Below, one piece after another: positions 37,624-46,847 of a DNA stretch of 64,000 nt. The notes under the pieces were generated by a model. That model did no database searches. It was not told where the DNA came from and saw nothing but the letters and a program-made list of their open reading frames with translations. Within the stretch, counting starts at the first letter, position 1. The number at the start of each line of letters is the position of its first letter. Both the position numbers and the translations under genes were made by a program. Origin of the DNA: Bacteroidales bacterium (GTDB lineage Bacteria; Bacteroidota; Bacteroidia; Bacteroidales; VadinHA17); NCBI GenBank assembly GCA_021371855.1, contig JAJFVL010000017.1:186001-250000 (forward strand), in the 5' to 3' direction.

Positions 37624-38805
37624 CTATTTAAAATCTGAATAAAGCAGGTATTTCTCCCTGATCTCTGCAAATCTGCCAAGTTCATCTTTCCATGTTGCCC
37701 TGATCTCTTCAGCGCTCATACCCCTCTGTATATTTTCTCTTAAGGCAGGGCCTCCGGCAAGGACATCAAAAAAAGGTGTAAAGAATTTATCTTTTTCAGG
37801 ATAATTTGCATAAGCATCGATAACCCATTCAAGATTAAGTTTCGGAGATGGTACAATACTTTTTTTTATAGCATCACGCAGATCAGTACCATAACATTTC
37901 TTACCCAGAAGAGGAGGATTTTTTGCTCCGGGAACGCTCTCAGGAGTAAAGCTGAAGCCTTTATCAGGCAATAAAGGTGATCCGTAAACCTGGAATGGGA
38001 AAGAAGTTCCCCTTCCAAGCGATATATTAGTGCCTTCAAAGAAGCATATTGAAGGATACAGATAAACAGAGTTCTGATTGGGAAGGTTTGGAGATGTTTT
38101 TACAGGAATTGTATAGTAGGTTTTGTGATCATAATTTTCACATTTTATTACGGTCAAATCACATTTTACTCCGTTCTTCAGCCAACCCTCCCCATTTACC
38201 ATACGTGCATATTCCCCTATGGTCATTCCGTGTACAACCGGGATGGGGTCCATTCCTACAAAAGAACGGTATGCAGTATCGAGAACATTCCCGTCGAAAT
38301 AAAAGCCGTTCGGATTGGGGCGGTCGAGTACAAGACATTTAATATTGTTTTCGGCACATGATTCCAGAACATAATGGAGAGTTGAAATATATGTATAGAA
38401 CCGGGCTCCCACATCCTGAATATCAAAAATCACTATATCAATTCCGGTCAGGTCGTCAGGAGTAGGTTTCAGATGTGAACCATACAGACTTACCACAGAT
38501 ATCCCTGTTGTCGGATCTTTGCTGTTTTCTACTATTTCACCCGCATCGGCCATATTCCTGAACCCATGTTCAGGAGAGAAAATCAACCTGATATCGATGC
38601 CTTCTGACAGGAGAGTGTCAACAAGGTGTTTGTTTCCAACCATCGAAGTCTGGTTGGCTACAACTGCAACCGTTTTACCTTTAATTATATCTTTGTAAAG
38701 ATCAATCTGATATGAACCCGGGATACAAGATTTTTCTGCCACGCGGCACATGTTAAATGCAAAAATCACCAACGGAAGACAGATAGTAAAAAGTAACCTC
38801 TTCAT
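37624..38805 (-). CDS. DUF1343 lipoprotein, NamZ-like exo-beta-N-acetylmuramidase
   Basis: A 393-residue protein with a hydrophobic signal (LLFTICLPLVIFAFNMC, possible lipid Cys19). Family marks are VAVVANQTSMV, IRLIFSPEHGFRNMADAGE and SLYGSHLKPTPDDLTGIDIV. Next come FDIQDVGARFYTYISTLHYVL and LDRPNPNGFYFDG, then HGMTIGEYARM. DUF1343 includes NamZ, which removes terminal MurNAc from muropeptides in cell-wall recycling. The Glu in SPEHGFR is a likely catalytic residue (inference). It is monocistronic and convergent with cysE. Confidence 0.88.
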   Translation of the reverse strand: MKRLLFTICLPLVIFAFNMCRVAEKSCIPGSYQIDLYKDIIKGKTVAVVANQTSMVGNKHLVDTLLSEGIDIRLIFSPEHGFRNMADAGEIVENSKDPTTGISVVSLYGSHLKPTPDDLTGIDIVIFDIQDVGARFYTYISTLHYVLESCAENNIKCLVLDRPNPNGFYFDGNVLDTAYRSFVGMDPIPVVHGMTIGEYARMVNGEGWLKNGVKCDLTVIKCENYDHKTYYTIPVKTSPNLPNQNSVYLYPSICFFEGTNISLGRGTSFPFQVYGSPLLPDKGFSFTPESVPGAKNPPLLGKKCYGTDLRDAIKKSIVPSPKLNLEWVIDAYANYPEKDKFFTPFFDVLAGGPALRENIQRGMSAEEIRATWKDELGRFAEIREKYLLYSDFK

Positions 38806-38963
38806 ATTTCATTTAAATTAATATGTGTAAAACTAAGAAAAATTCAGGAACTTACACCGGGTTATACAGAGGATATACCGAGTGCTTTTTAGAAAACTGT
38901 ATCAGTTTTTCATTTAAACTTATATACGCTGTATGGATTTTTAAGCCGTATCATTTACTGACA

Positions 38964-38986
38964 GGCACGAATTGCAAATTCGTGCC
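38964..38986. repeat. Perfect short palindrome in a non-coding gap
   Basis: A 10-bp perfect inverted repeat (GGCACGAATT with AATTCGTGCC) has only a 3-nt loop. It sits in the 264-bp gap between the DUF1343 gene and the LolC/E-like gene, with no T-run after it. It resembles a REP-like palindrome or a strong hairpin; no second copy was spotted in this window. Confidence 0.5.
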
Positions 38987-39021
38987 AGCAATTTATCTCT
39001 GTGCAATATAAAAAATCTGAA

Positions 39022-39053
39022 TTGTGTCTGTAACCTTTAATTTCTTAAATTTG
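39022..39053 (+). promoter_or_regulatory. Promoter candidate for the LolC/E-like permease
   Basis: TTG at 39022-39024 and an exact TAAATTTG -7 box at 39046-39053, with 21 bp between. The box ends 16 bp before the ATG at 39070. Confidence 0.4.
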
Positions 39054-39069
39054 ACAACTTAACAATTTG

Positions 39070-40314
39070 ATGAATTTACCATATTTCATAGCACACAGGC
39101 TCATTAGAGGAAGACGTGAAGAGACATCCTTTTCACGTCCGATAAATGTAATTGCCATTATTGGTATTGCCATGGGCCTTGCTGTGATGATACTTTCAGT
39201 AGCCATTCTTACAGGTTTTAAAAAACAGATCAGGGAGAAGGTCGTAGGCTTCGGATCGCATATACAGATTACGAATTTTGATTCGAACATATCGTTCGAA
39301 ACTACACCAATAAGCGACACACAGGATTTTGTCCCTAAAATAAAACAGATTCCGGGGATCAGCCATATGCAGGTGTTTGCCACAAAGGCAGGGATCATCA
39401 AGACTGATGAAGAGATTCAGGGTGTTGTTTTAAAAGGTGTAGGGAGTGATTTCGACTGGAGCTACTTCAGCAGCAATATAGTTGATGGTTCAGTGTTCAC
39501 GGTGAATGACACCAGCAGAACTGATAAAGTGATCATATCCAAAAAGATATCAGACTTGCTCCGGCTTCATACAGGAGATTCATTCGTCATGCATTTTGTC
39601 CAGGATCCTCCCAGGATGAGAAAATTCACGATAAGTGGCATCTACGAAACAAGTCTTGAAGAATTTGATAAGATATACGTCTTCTGCGATATCGGGCATA
39701 TAAAAAAGCTAAACGGATGGAACGATGACCAGGTGAGCGGATTTGAAATATTCATTGATGATTTTGATGCACTCGATCCCATGACCGAAGCGGTAAGGGA
39801 TGCTATTGGTTACAGAATAACTGAAGAAGACTCAAAATTTAAGGTTACCAATATCAGGATTAAATATCCTCAGATATTCGACTGGCTTAACTTTCAGGAT
39901 GTCAATGTTTTCATAATAATTTTCCTCATGCTGATTGTAGCAGGATTTAATATGATATCTGGTCTGCTTATTCTCATTCTTGAGAAAACAAATATGATTG
40001 GGATCCTTAAAGCTCTCGGTTCGGAAGACATGACAATACGCAGGATTTTTCTGTATCAGGCTGCATATCTGATAGGGAAAGGATTATTATGGGGCAATCT
40101 GGTTGGAATCGGACTTGCTTTTCTTCAGCTTAAAACAGGATTGATCACCCTTGATGCTACTTCATATTATATAAAAACGGTACCCATCAACATGGAATTG
40201 ACTCATATACTGATGCTTAATGCCGGAACAATGTTTGCCATAATAATAATGCTCCTTGTTCCGTCAAAGCTTATAAGCAGAATAACCCCTGTAAAAGCAA
40301 TCAGGTACGACTAG
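39070..40314 (+). CDS. LolC/LolE-type ABC transporter permease (FtsX family)
   Basis: A 414-residue inner-membrane protein. The N-terminal signature is FIAHRLIRGRREETSFSRPI, then helix 1 (VIAIIGIAMGLAVMILSVAIL) and a periplasmic domain of about 200 residues. Three C-terminal helices follow, with the family loop GILKALGSEDMTIRRIF. This is the layout of LolC/LolE, which lift lipoproteins out of the inner membrane with the ATPase LolD. LolD is not nearby. The ATG at 39070 was chosen over the TTG just before it. Bacteroidota carry several such permeases, so an assignment to lipoprotein export is likely but not proven. Confidence 0.87.
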   Translation: MNLPYFIAHRLIRGRREETSFSRPINVIAIIGIAMGLAVMILSVAILTGFKKQIREKVVGFGSHIQITNFDSNISFETTPISDTQDFVPKIKQIPGISHMQVFATKAGIIKTDEEIQGVVLKGVGSDFDWSYFSSNIVDGSVFTVNDTSRTDKVIISKKISDLLRLHTGDSFVMHFVQDPPRMRKFTISGIYETSLEEFDKIYVFCDIGHIKKLNGWNDDQVSGFEIFIDDFDALDPMTEAVRDAIGYRITEEDSKFKVTNIRIKYPQIFDWLNFQDVNVFIIIFLMLIVAGFNMISGLLILILEKTNMIGILKALGSEDMTIRRIFLYQAAYLIGKGLLWGNLVGIGLAFLQLKTGLITLDATSYYIKTVPINMELTHILMLNAGTMFAIIIMLLVPSKLISRITPVKAIRYD

Positions 40315-40357
40315 AAGAAGATCTCTCACTTTGCGGACACCCCTGGCTCTTCCTGAA

Positions 40358-41815
40358 TTATTTGGAAGCCGTTAAAGAGCTATTTTTACCCTCGGGTATA
40401 ATATTCTTATAGTGTTCAAATCTGGTCAGAATCTCACTTACAAAATTCACAGATTCATTTCCCTTGAAATATCCGCATTTGACTACAATATCGTTATAAT
40501 ATCGAGGGTCATACTTTTTTGTTAACCAGATTGCAACATTGCCATCCCATTTCTGAGGATTCATTCCGTTTTTCTCAGCAAGATGCATTGCATCCAGAAC
40601 ATGCCCCGGACCAGCATTATAAGCAGCAAGAATAAAATTAAGCCTCTCCTTTTCATCTGAAATTTTCGGATTGAAAATTGAATGAAGCCAGTTGATATAC
40701 ATAATACCCGCCTTCAGATTATTTTCCGGAGAAGATGTAATATCAATTCCGAAATTTTTCCCGGTGACAGGCATGATCTGCATCAAACCATACGCCCCTG
40801 ATAAAGATCTCACATTCGGATTGAATCGCGACTCCTGACATATCAGAGAAGCCAGTAAACGCCAGTCCCATTTAATTATATCACTGTACTTTTTAATAAT
40901 GTCGTCATATTTCGATACTTTCCCGGTACTCTGTGCATAATAGTCACTTTTTACAATTATGCTTGACCGTGAATTATTGAAATATTTAGAATGGAGCAAC
41001 GCATATGATTCTGTTTTCTTATACATTGTTATCCAGTTGTTCAGTTTGAGCAGCAGAGAATCTGACTTGTTCTTTCTTACTGCCCATGCAAGGCTCTGGG
41101 GAAAGCTTACCGGGGTACTGACATCAATATCCGGATAATATGTAGAATTTACCATGGCAACATTCTCATCACAAACAGTATAATCAATATCTCCGTTTGC
41201 TACGTATCTGATCAGTTTTTCCGCATCGTACGGAACTTCAACAATATTTATTGAATCCCCTATTTCTTTTGACAGAGCAACGAGTTGCTCGACATGCGAG
41301 GATCCCCCCTGAACGTATATAGTTTTCCTTGCCAGGCCAAGCTGGTCCCTGATAAGACAATGATCAATATCATCATATGTTAATGAGCGCCAGTTTCGGG
41401 GTTTCCTTTGAACCAGAACCTGCCTGGTCTCTTCAATTGGCTGAGTGAAAAGAAAATCTTTTTTTCTTGATGAATTTACTGTAAGCCCTATAGCCAGAAC
41501 GTCAGCTTCGCCCGATTTAAGCATCCCGAACGCACGTTCCAGGCTATTCTCAGTAACAATCTCTATATCAAGCCCAAGATAATATGATAATGCCTGAAAA
41601 AGTTCATAATGAAATCCCATCGGTTCACCCTTGTAAATAAAATAATTCGTTGAATTAAAATCTGTTACCGCAATCAGTTTTCCTCTTTTCTGTATTGAAC
41701 CAAGATCGAAAGAAACACAATTACTGTCAGATTTTTTATAATCAGGGTTACTATCGGAACAGAAAAATAAAACTGCTCCCAGGAATATCCACAGAAATAT
41801 TAACCTTTTAATCAA
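40358..41815 (-). CDS. mltF: MltF-like lytic transglycosylase with solute-binding domain, TTG start
   Basis: A 485-residue lipoprotein (lipobox VLFFC, Cys19). Residues about 40-280 form a periplasmic solute-binding fold (PMGFHYELFQALSYYLGLDI, ADVLAIGLTVNSSRKKDFLF). Residues about 305-460 form the SLT domain with catalytic Glu328 in ICQESRFNPNVRSLSGAYGL, then MQIMPVTG and ILAAYNAGPGHVLDA. It cleaves peptidoglycan to 1,6-anhydro ends; the solute-binding domain regulates MltF in Pseudomonas. The only usable start before the signal sequence is TTG (41813-41815); the frame closes at TAA 18 bp upstream with no ATG. It is downstream of the Porin_10 gene. Confidence 0.9.
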   Translation of the reverse strand: MIKRLIFLWIFLGAVLFFCSDSNPDYKKSDSNCVSFDLGSIQKRGKLIAVTDFNSTNYFIYKGEPMGFHYELFQALSYYLGLDIEIVTENSLERAFGMLKSGEADVLAIGLTVNSSRKKDFLFTQPIEETRQVLVQRKPRNWRSLTYDDIDHCLIRDQLGLARKTIYVQGGSSHVEQLVALSKEIGDSINIVEVPYDAEKLIRYVANGDIDYTVCDENVAMVNSTYYPDIDVSTPVSFPQSLAWAVRKNKSDSLLLKLNNWITMYKKTESYALLHSKYFNNSRSSIIVKSDYYAQSTGKVSKYDDIIKKYSDIIKWDWRLLASLICQESRFNPNVRSLSGAYGLMQIMPVTGKNFGIDITSSPENNLKAGIMYINWLHSIFNPKISDEKERLNFILAAYNAGPGHVLDAMHLAEKNGMNPQKWDGNVAIWLTKKYDPRYYNDIVVKCGYFKGNESVNFVSEILTRFEHYKNIIPEGKNSSLTASK

Positions 41816-41836
41816 TGAAAATGAATTAATTTAACA

Positions 41837-41857
41837 TTTGCCTGAAAAGCAGGCAAA
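41837..41857 (-). terminator. Stem-loop between Porin_10 and mltF genes
   Basis: An 8-bp perfect stem (TTTGCCTG with CAGGCAAA, 5-nt loop) lies just after the Porin_10 stop on the minus strand and 22 bp before the mltF start. Only a short T-rich stretch follows, so it may be a weak terminator or an attenuator between the two genes. Confidence 0.45.
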
Positions 41858-41871
41858 GATACAATTTTTTC

Positions 41872-43797
41872 TTAATTGTAGAAAGTCCATGCCAGACCAT
41901 AGCGTAACATTCTGATATTCATAGGATAAGAAGGAACCATCTCGTAATCATAACCCATGAATCCGGAATTTGCATGATCCAGCATAATAAAGAGTCTTGT
42001 CCTTTTGATCTTAATATTCACAAAGACATTCACGAAAGGGTAATTACCGGTTGTTTTCTGATCCTGGCGGAAAAATCTGCCTGTTGCCGGCATATACGAG
42101 TAGGGGTAATATTCAGTATGATAGGTCACATCCGCTCCAAGTTGAGTGTTCAGCCGTCCGTTGGTTTTCTCAAATCTGAAGAGATGTTCAAAGTAAGCGG
42201 CCGAACGGATAGAAGCCAAAGGGAGATCAAGAATATCTTTATTGCTGCTCTTCTGAATAATTACATCACTGGCAAGATGGAATTTCCATATTTTGAATTC
42301 TTTGCTGACAGTCAAGGCTGCAACAGAGAGCCCTCCGTAATGCTGAGAAGGAAGAGCATCCTTATCAAAATCAGTATAATTATCGATAATTGCGTAATTG
42401 AACTTAATTTCAGCTTTACGGGCCGGATAAGAGAGAACTGATCCCAGATCGATTCTGAACTCTTTATCAAAATGGTTGTGCCATTCAAAATGGTTGCTTC
42501 CCCAATGCTCATACCAGTATGAAGGTAGCTGATTAGTAATACTGCCCGTTATCTTCCAAGCCACCCTTCCCTTTTTCAGATCGAACGATTTTGTTATTTC
42601 ACCGTCAATATTAAAATCGCCTGATCTGTATCCTGTCAGGAATAATTCGCCGGTTGCTACCCATTGGAACTTATCGCCTATGCTGTTATACAAACGTCCA
42701 ACAAGTACATTATTGTTCTTTTTCCATGAAGCTGTATCAGCTAATGTTGCAGTATCGTGAGTCGGAATGATCTGACTGTATTTAAATAGTTCATTTCGTA
42801 TTCCGGCACCACCTCCAAGCCTGAATTTTCGTGTGTCATCAGTTGTAAAATCGAACCTTAAAGTATTCTTAAGGTTTCTGGCATAGAGCGAGTCTGATGT
42901 AATTTTTGTACTTATGAAAGTAGTGTCATAGAATCCCGATTTAGCAGAATTGTCTGAATAGGTTCTTCCATTCGTTTCCAGTGCAAAAATATGGGAAAAA
43001 GTACCGCTCAATCCTAAAAATCCTGATCGCTTATGAGCTGAACTATCAGTTTTCGCTTTAAAATTTTCACCCAAAGTGTACCGTTGTACCAGCAGTAAAT
43101 TACGGTTTTTCAGAATACTGGTTGCTGCATCAAGGCTTCCCAGTCTTACAGGGACATCCCGGGTGTCAAGTACTTTTAGCTGACTGTTGTCAGATATCCC
43201 GCCATTTTCATAAGATGTTATATTATTTATCCCGGCTGAAAAATAGAGTTTATATTTAGTACCGGTGTATGAAGAAAAAAATGTAAAGTCCTTATCCTGT
43301 GCTCTCTGGTAATTGTATTGCCCGAGATCGTATATAATATTGTAAATGAGTCCAAAGTTCAGAAATCTGTTTACGTTCTGCGTATGTCGTACCCTGAAAG
43401 TCTGTTCGGACGTTTCCTTCGGACCTGCGAATGACCAGTCTAATTCGGTAAAAGGAACCTGGGTATTCATAAATACAGCATTATCAGAGACATGCATGAA
43501 AGGATAGTAAAAGCTGTATAGAAATTTATCCGGATCTGTTATCCTGTCAAAAAAGTTGATCTGATAAAATGGCAGTCCATAATTACCCAGAGTAGCATTA
43601 ACCGGAGAGTACCTGTCTGCAACTTTAAAACGGTTACATAACGAAAAAACCGTATCCAAAGGGATATTAACCTCTTCGGAGAAATCAGAAGAGAGATTCC
43701 ATTGTTTAAGGATCCTCGGTTTTAAAGTGTCCTGTTTCTGGGCATATAAGACTGAAGAAAAGGCAAGAAGCGCTATTATGGAAACATGTCTGATCAT
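41872..43797 (-). CDS. Putative porin, Porin_10 type
   Basis: A 641-residue outer-membrane beta-barrel protein. Start: ATG at 43797 (MIRHVSIIALLAFSSVLYAQ), giving a clean signal peptide; a TTG 9 bp upstream is less likely. Family-like features are LGNYGLPFYQINFFDR near the N-terminus, many amphipathic strands with Tyr/Phe/Trp, and a final RYGLAWTFYN ending in an aromatic plus Asn. It is larger than classic porins and fits the putative porins of Bacteroidota (PF14121). Cargo unknown. Confidence 0.82.
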   Translation of the reverse strand: MIRHVSIIALLAFSSVLYAQKQDTLKPRILKQWNLSSDFSEEVNIPLDTVFSLCNRFKVADRYSPVNATLGNYGLPFYQINFFDRITDPDKFLYSFYYPFMHVSDNAVFMNTQVPFTELDWSFAGPKETSEQTFRVRHTQNVNRFLNFGLIYNIIYDLGQYNYQRAQDKDFTFFSSYTGTKYKLYFSAGINNITSYENGGISDNSQLKVLDTRDVPVRLGSLDAATSILKNRNLLLVQRYTLGENFKAKTDSSAHKRSGFLGLSGTFSHIFALETNGRTYSDNSAKSGFYDTTFISTKITSDSLYARNLKNTLRFDFTTDDTRKFRLGGGAGIRNELFKYSQIIPTHDTATLADTASWKKNNNVLVGRLYNSIGDKFQWVATGELFLTGYRSGDFNIDGEITKSFDLKKGRVAWKITGSITNQLPSYWYEHWGSNHFEWHNHFDKEFRIDLGSVLSYPARKAEIKFNYAIIDNYTDFDKDALPSQHYGGLSVAALTVSKEFKIWKFHLASDVIIQKSSNKDILDLPLASIRSAAYFEHLFRFEKTNGRLNTQLGADVTYHTEYYPYSYMPATGRFFRQDQKTTGNYPFVNVFVNIKIKRTRLFIMLDHANSGFMGYDYEMVPSYPMNIRMLRYGLAWTFYN

Positions 43798-43914
43798 CAG
43801 CCGCAAATATAGAAAATATGACAGAGATTTTCACAAAAGTTAGATAATCTGTCCCGCTATGCTTTATATGCACTCAAATATTTCCCCGGTTTCCGGTTTC
43901 CGTCCTGCTATCCC

Positions 43915-45402
43915 TTAATCGACATTATCATTAAGGTAAGCGTTGTTCTCCCTTAACACCGGCTCGTCGTCATCATCGGAAGTCAATGTGAACTTTGACA
44001 GTTTACTTTTTTCCGAGCCCTTTTCATTTGCATTAATTGACAGATTTCTTCTTACGTATGCAGGGACATCTTCAAATGTATCGATATTCTCCTTCATGGT
44101 TTTATTTGACAGACCTTCTTTTTTCAGAAGGTTTTGCATATGCTTGACCTTTTTTAAAGTTGCTTCAGGTTTCTCAAAGTCTTCTTCATTATTTTCCGAA
44201 TGTCTGTTCCGGAAATCGCTCATCTCTTCACTGAGTTCAAGATTAAAATCGATCACACCCTGTGATTCTTCTTCAAAATCTGTTATGATTGATTTTTTGC
44301 CTTTCTCATGCACGGAAAATACATCCTTACCGGTTTCAGGAATAATGTGGCCAGGAATTGCATTCATATTTGTCAGTAACTCCACTTTACTTGGTTTTTT
44401 TGGCTTATACGGCTGGAAAATACTGTTCGATTCAAAGCCTGTTGCAATAACCGTAACACAAATCTCTTCGTTAAGATTTTCATCTTTCGAGAGACCTCTG
44501 ATTATCAATGCCTCATCTGATGCTGCATCGTACATATAATCAGTTATTTCACCAAGTTCATCCATTGTGAGCTCATGTTCTCCGACTCCCGAAGAAATAT
44601 TTATCAGAATACTGTTTGCCCCTGTGACGTCATTGGAATTTAAAAGAGGAGAAGAAAGAGCATCCTCGATGGCTTTAATTGCCCGGTTCTCGCCTGCAGC
44701 CTTTCCCATTCCCATGATAGCAACTCCCGAATTCTTCATAACTGTTTCCACATCGGCAAAATCGACATTTATATACCCTGTAACAGTAATTATCTCCGCA
44801 ATACCTTTTACGGCTGTAGTCAGGATATCGTCTGCTTTTGCAAAAGCCGTCGAAACAGCCTGATTACCATATATCTCCCTGAGTTTTTCGTTGTTAATAA
44901 CCAGCAAAGAGTCAACATAATCTTTAAGCTCCGTGACGCCATCAATTGCCTGCCGAATACGTACTTTCCCTTCTGATTTAAAAGGAATTGTAACAACAGC
45001 GATAGTGAGCAGCCCGGCTTCCTTGCATGCTTTTGCAATAACCGGTGTAGCTCCGGTACCGGTACCTCCACCCATTCCGGTCGTAATAAAAACCATCTTT
45101 GTATTGCCCGACAATGCATCCATTACATCATCGAGATTTTCGATAGCCGCCTGTTTACCGACTTCCGGTTTGCTACCCGCACCTCTGCCTTCAGTAAGGG
45201 ATTCCCCAATCTGGACCTTTATCGGCACCGGGCTCTTTGTGAGCGCCTGGTGATCGGTATTGCAAACGACGAAATTCACATCTTTGATACCCTTTTCAAA
45301 CATGTGATTAACGGCGTTATTACCACCGCCTCCGATTCCAAGGACTTTAATAATCGACGATCTCTCTACAGGCAGATCAAAGTTCATTATATCGTCTGAC
45401 AT
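43915..45402 (-). CDS. ftsZ: Cell division protein FtsZ
   Basis: A 495-residue tubulin-like GTPase that forms the division ring. The GTP site is GGGTGTG at 111-117 and the N-terminal loop is GIGGGGNNAVNHM (22-34). The globular part ends near residue 330 and is followed by a long acidic linker. The conserved FtsA-binding peptide appears as FEDVPAYVRRN, ending near residue 453, and is followed by 42 more residues ending AYLNDNVD. In most bacteria this peptide is near the very end. It is last in the dcw cluster, 56 bp after ftsA. Confidence 0.98.
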   Translation of the reverse strand: MSDDIMNFDLPVERSSIIKVLGIGGGGNNAVNHMFEKGIKDVNFVVCNTDHQALTKSPVPIKVQIGESLTEGRGAGSKPEVGKQAAIENLDDVMDALSGNTKMVFITTGMGGGTGTGATPVIAKACKEAGLLTIAVVTIPFKSEGKVRIRQAIDGVTELKDYVDSLLVINNEKLREIYGNQAVSTAFAKADDILTTAVKGIAEIITVTGYINVDFADVETVMKNSGVAIMGMGKAAGENRAIKAIEDALSSPLLNSNDVTGANSILINISSGVGEHELTMDELGEITDYMYDAASDEALIIRGLSKDENLNEEICVTVIATGFESNSIFQPYKPKKPSKVELLTNMNAIPGHIIPETGKDVFSVHEKGKKSIITDFEEESQGVIDFNLELSEEMSDFRNRHSENNEEDFEKPEATLKKVKHMQNLLKKEGLSNKTMKENIDTFEDVPAYVRRNLSINANEKGSEKSKLSKFTLTSDDDDEPVLRENNAYLNDNVD

Positions 45403-45458
45403 GGTATAATATTTAATTTATTATGAACAGTATATACTAAAACGCAAATCCATATTTG

Positions 45459-46826
45459 TCAATTGATAGGCTGATCTTCAACCTCAAACATTTTTGAAAG
45501 CATACTTTTTATTTTTTCAGTAAGAGATATCCTTTCATCTTCCTGAACCTCAGTCTCGAATCTGGTTTCCTCCACTTTCTCCTGGTGTTCATGCTTCTGT
45601 TCCACAACAATGACTTCCGGTCTGGCATACTCTTCCTGGGGACCTGCATTGAATGACTTTTTGTACGTCTCAAGATAATCGAACCCCCTCATTATCAATC
45701 CTACACTTGTTGCATACATTGGCTGGTTAATCTCATTTTTTGCCGAACCTGCAAGATGCTCATTCGGAAGACCAATCCTTACATCCATCGCTGTTTTAAA
45801 CTTCATTAATTGAGGCAGATGTCTCAACATGGCCCCGCCACCAGTAATTACGACACCTGCTGCAAGTTTATCGGCATAGCCTGAATTCTGAATCTCAAAA
45901 TTAACCGCGTCAATTATTTCCTCCATCCTAGACTGAATAATATATGCAAGGCTCTTGAATGATATCTCCTTCGGATTTCGTCCGCTTATGCCCGGTATGG
46001 ATACCACTTTATCTTCAGGTGCTATGTCGCCGAGAGCCGAACCATACTGAACCTTAAGCTGTTCAGCATATCTCTGAAGAATTGAGCACCCCTCTTTAAT
46101 ATCCTTCGTTACAACATTTCCTCCAAACGGGATCACTGCAGTATGACGAATAATATTATCATAATATACTGCGACATCCGTTGTCCCGCCTCCGATATCC
46201 ACAAGTACAACTCCAGCCTCTTTTTCATCTTCGGTAAGTACTGCATCTGACGAAGCAAGTGGTTCAAGTACCATATCCTTAACAGTCAGATTTGCTTTTC
46301 GTATACATTTTTCAATGTTCTTTGCTGCAGCTACCTGACCGATTACAATATGAAAATTTGCCTCCAGCCGTCTTCCGCACATTCCAATCGGACTTTTAAC
46401 TCCTGTCTCATTATCGACAATGAAATTCTGAGGAATAACATGGATTATCTCTTCCCCGATGTCGATATGAATTTTATGCATGTCTTCGATCAGTTTGAAG
46501 ACCTCCTCTTTTTTTATTTCGTCATCATAATTCTCGCGTGTAATGTAACCACGGTTCTTCATACTTTTAATATGCTGACCGGCAATTCCCACAAAAACCT
46601 CAGAAAACTGAATCCCCGATCTTTTCTGTACATCATTCACAGTAGTCTGAATAGCGGTAACTGTCTCTTCAATATTAAGGACGACACCTCTTTTCACACC
46701 TCGTGAAAGAGCTTTGCTAAGTCCGAGAATCTCGATCTTTCCTTTCTCGTTTTTTTTGCCGACAATAGCCACAATTTTTGTGGTTCCGATGTCGATTGCT
46801 GCTACATACTGTTCCGTTTTGTTCAT
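45459..46826 (-). CDS. ftsA: Cell division protein FtsA
   Basis: A 455-residue actin-like ATPase that anchors FtsZ to the membrane. It opens with VAAIDIGTTKIVAIVG (phosphate 1), then LVDIGGGTTDVAVYYD (phosphate 2) and GVVITGGGAMLRHLPQLM (adenosine site). The extra 1C domain sits between about 85 and 165. The last stretch (ISLTEKIKSMLSKMFEVE) is a likely amphipathic membrane helix after an acidic linker. It lies between ftsQ and ftsZ as in most dcw clusters. Confidence 0.98.
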   Translation of the reverse strand: MNKTEQYVAAIDIGTTKIVAIVGKKNEKGKIEILGLSKALSRGVKRGVVLNIEETVTAIQTTVNDVQKRSGIQFSEVFVGIAGQHIKSMKNRGYITRENYDDEIKKEEVFKLIEDMHKIHIDIGEEIIHVIPQNFIVDNETGVKSPIGMCGRRLEANFHIVIGQVAAAKNIEKCIRKANLTVKDMVLEPLASSDAVLTEDEKEAGVVLVDIGGGTTDVAVYYDNIIRHTAVIPFGGNVVTKDIKEGCSILQRYAEQLKVQYGSALGDIAPEDKVVSIPGISGRNPKEISFKSLAYIIQSRMEEIIDAVNFEIQNSGYADKLAAGVVITGGGAMLRHLPQLMKFKTAMDVRIGLPNEHLAGSAKNEINQPMYATSVGLIMRGFDYLETYKKSFNAGPQEEYARPEVIVVEQKHEHQEKVEETRFETEVQEDERISLTEKIKSMLSKMFEVEDQPIN

Positions 46827-46847
46827 AACTTATATGGTTGTTTCTGA

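Noticed and set aside
38823..39011. 62-codon open frame in the gap before the LolC/E-like gene
   Set aside because: Cys/Tyr-rich random-looking translation running through the palindrome; no ribosome site.
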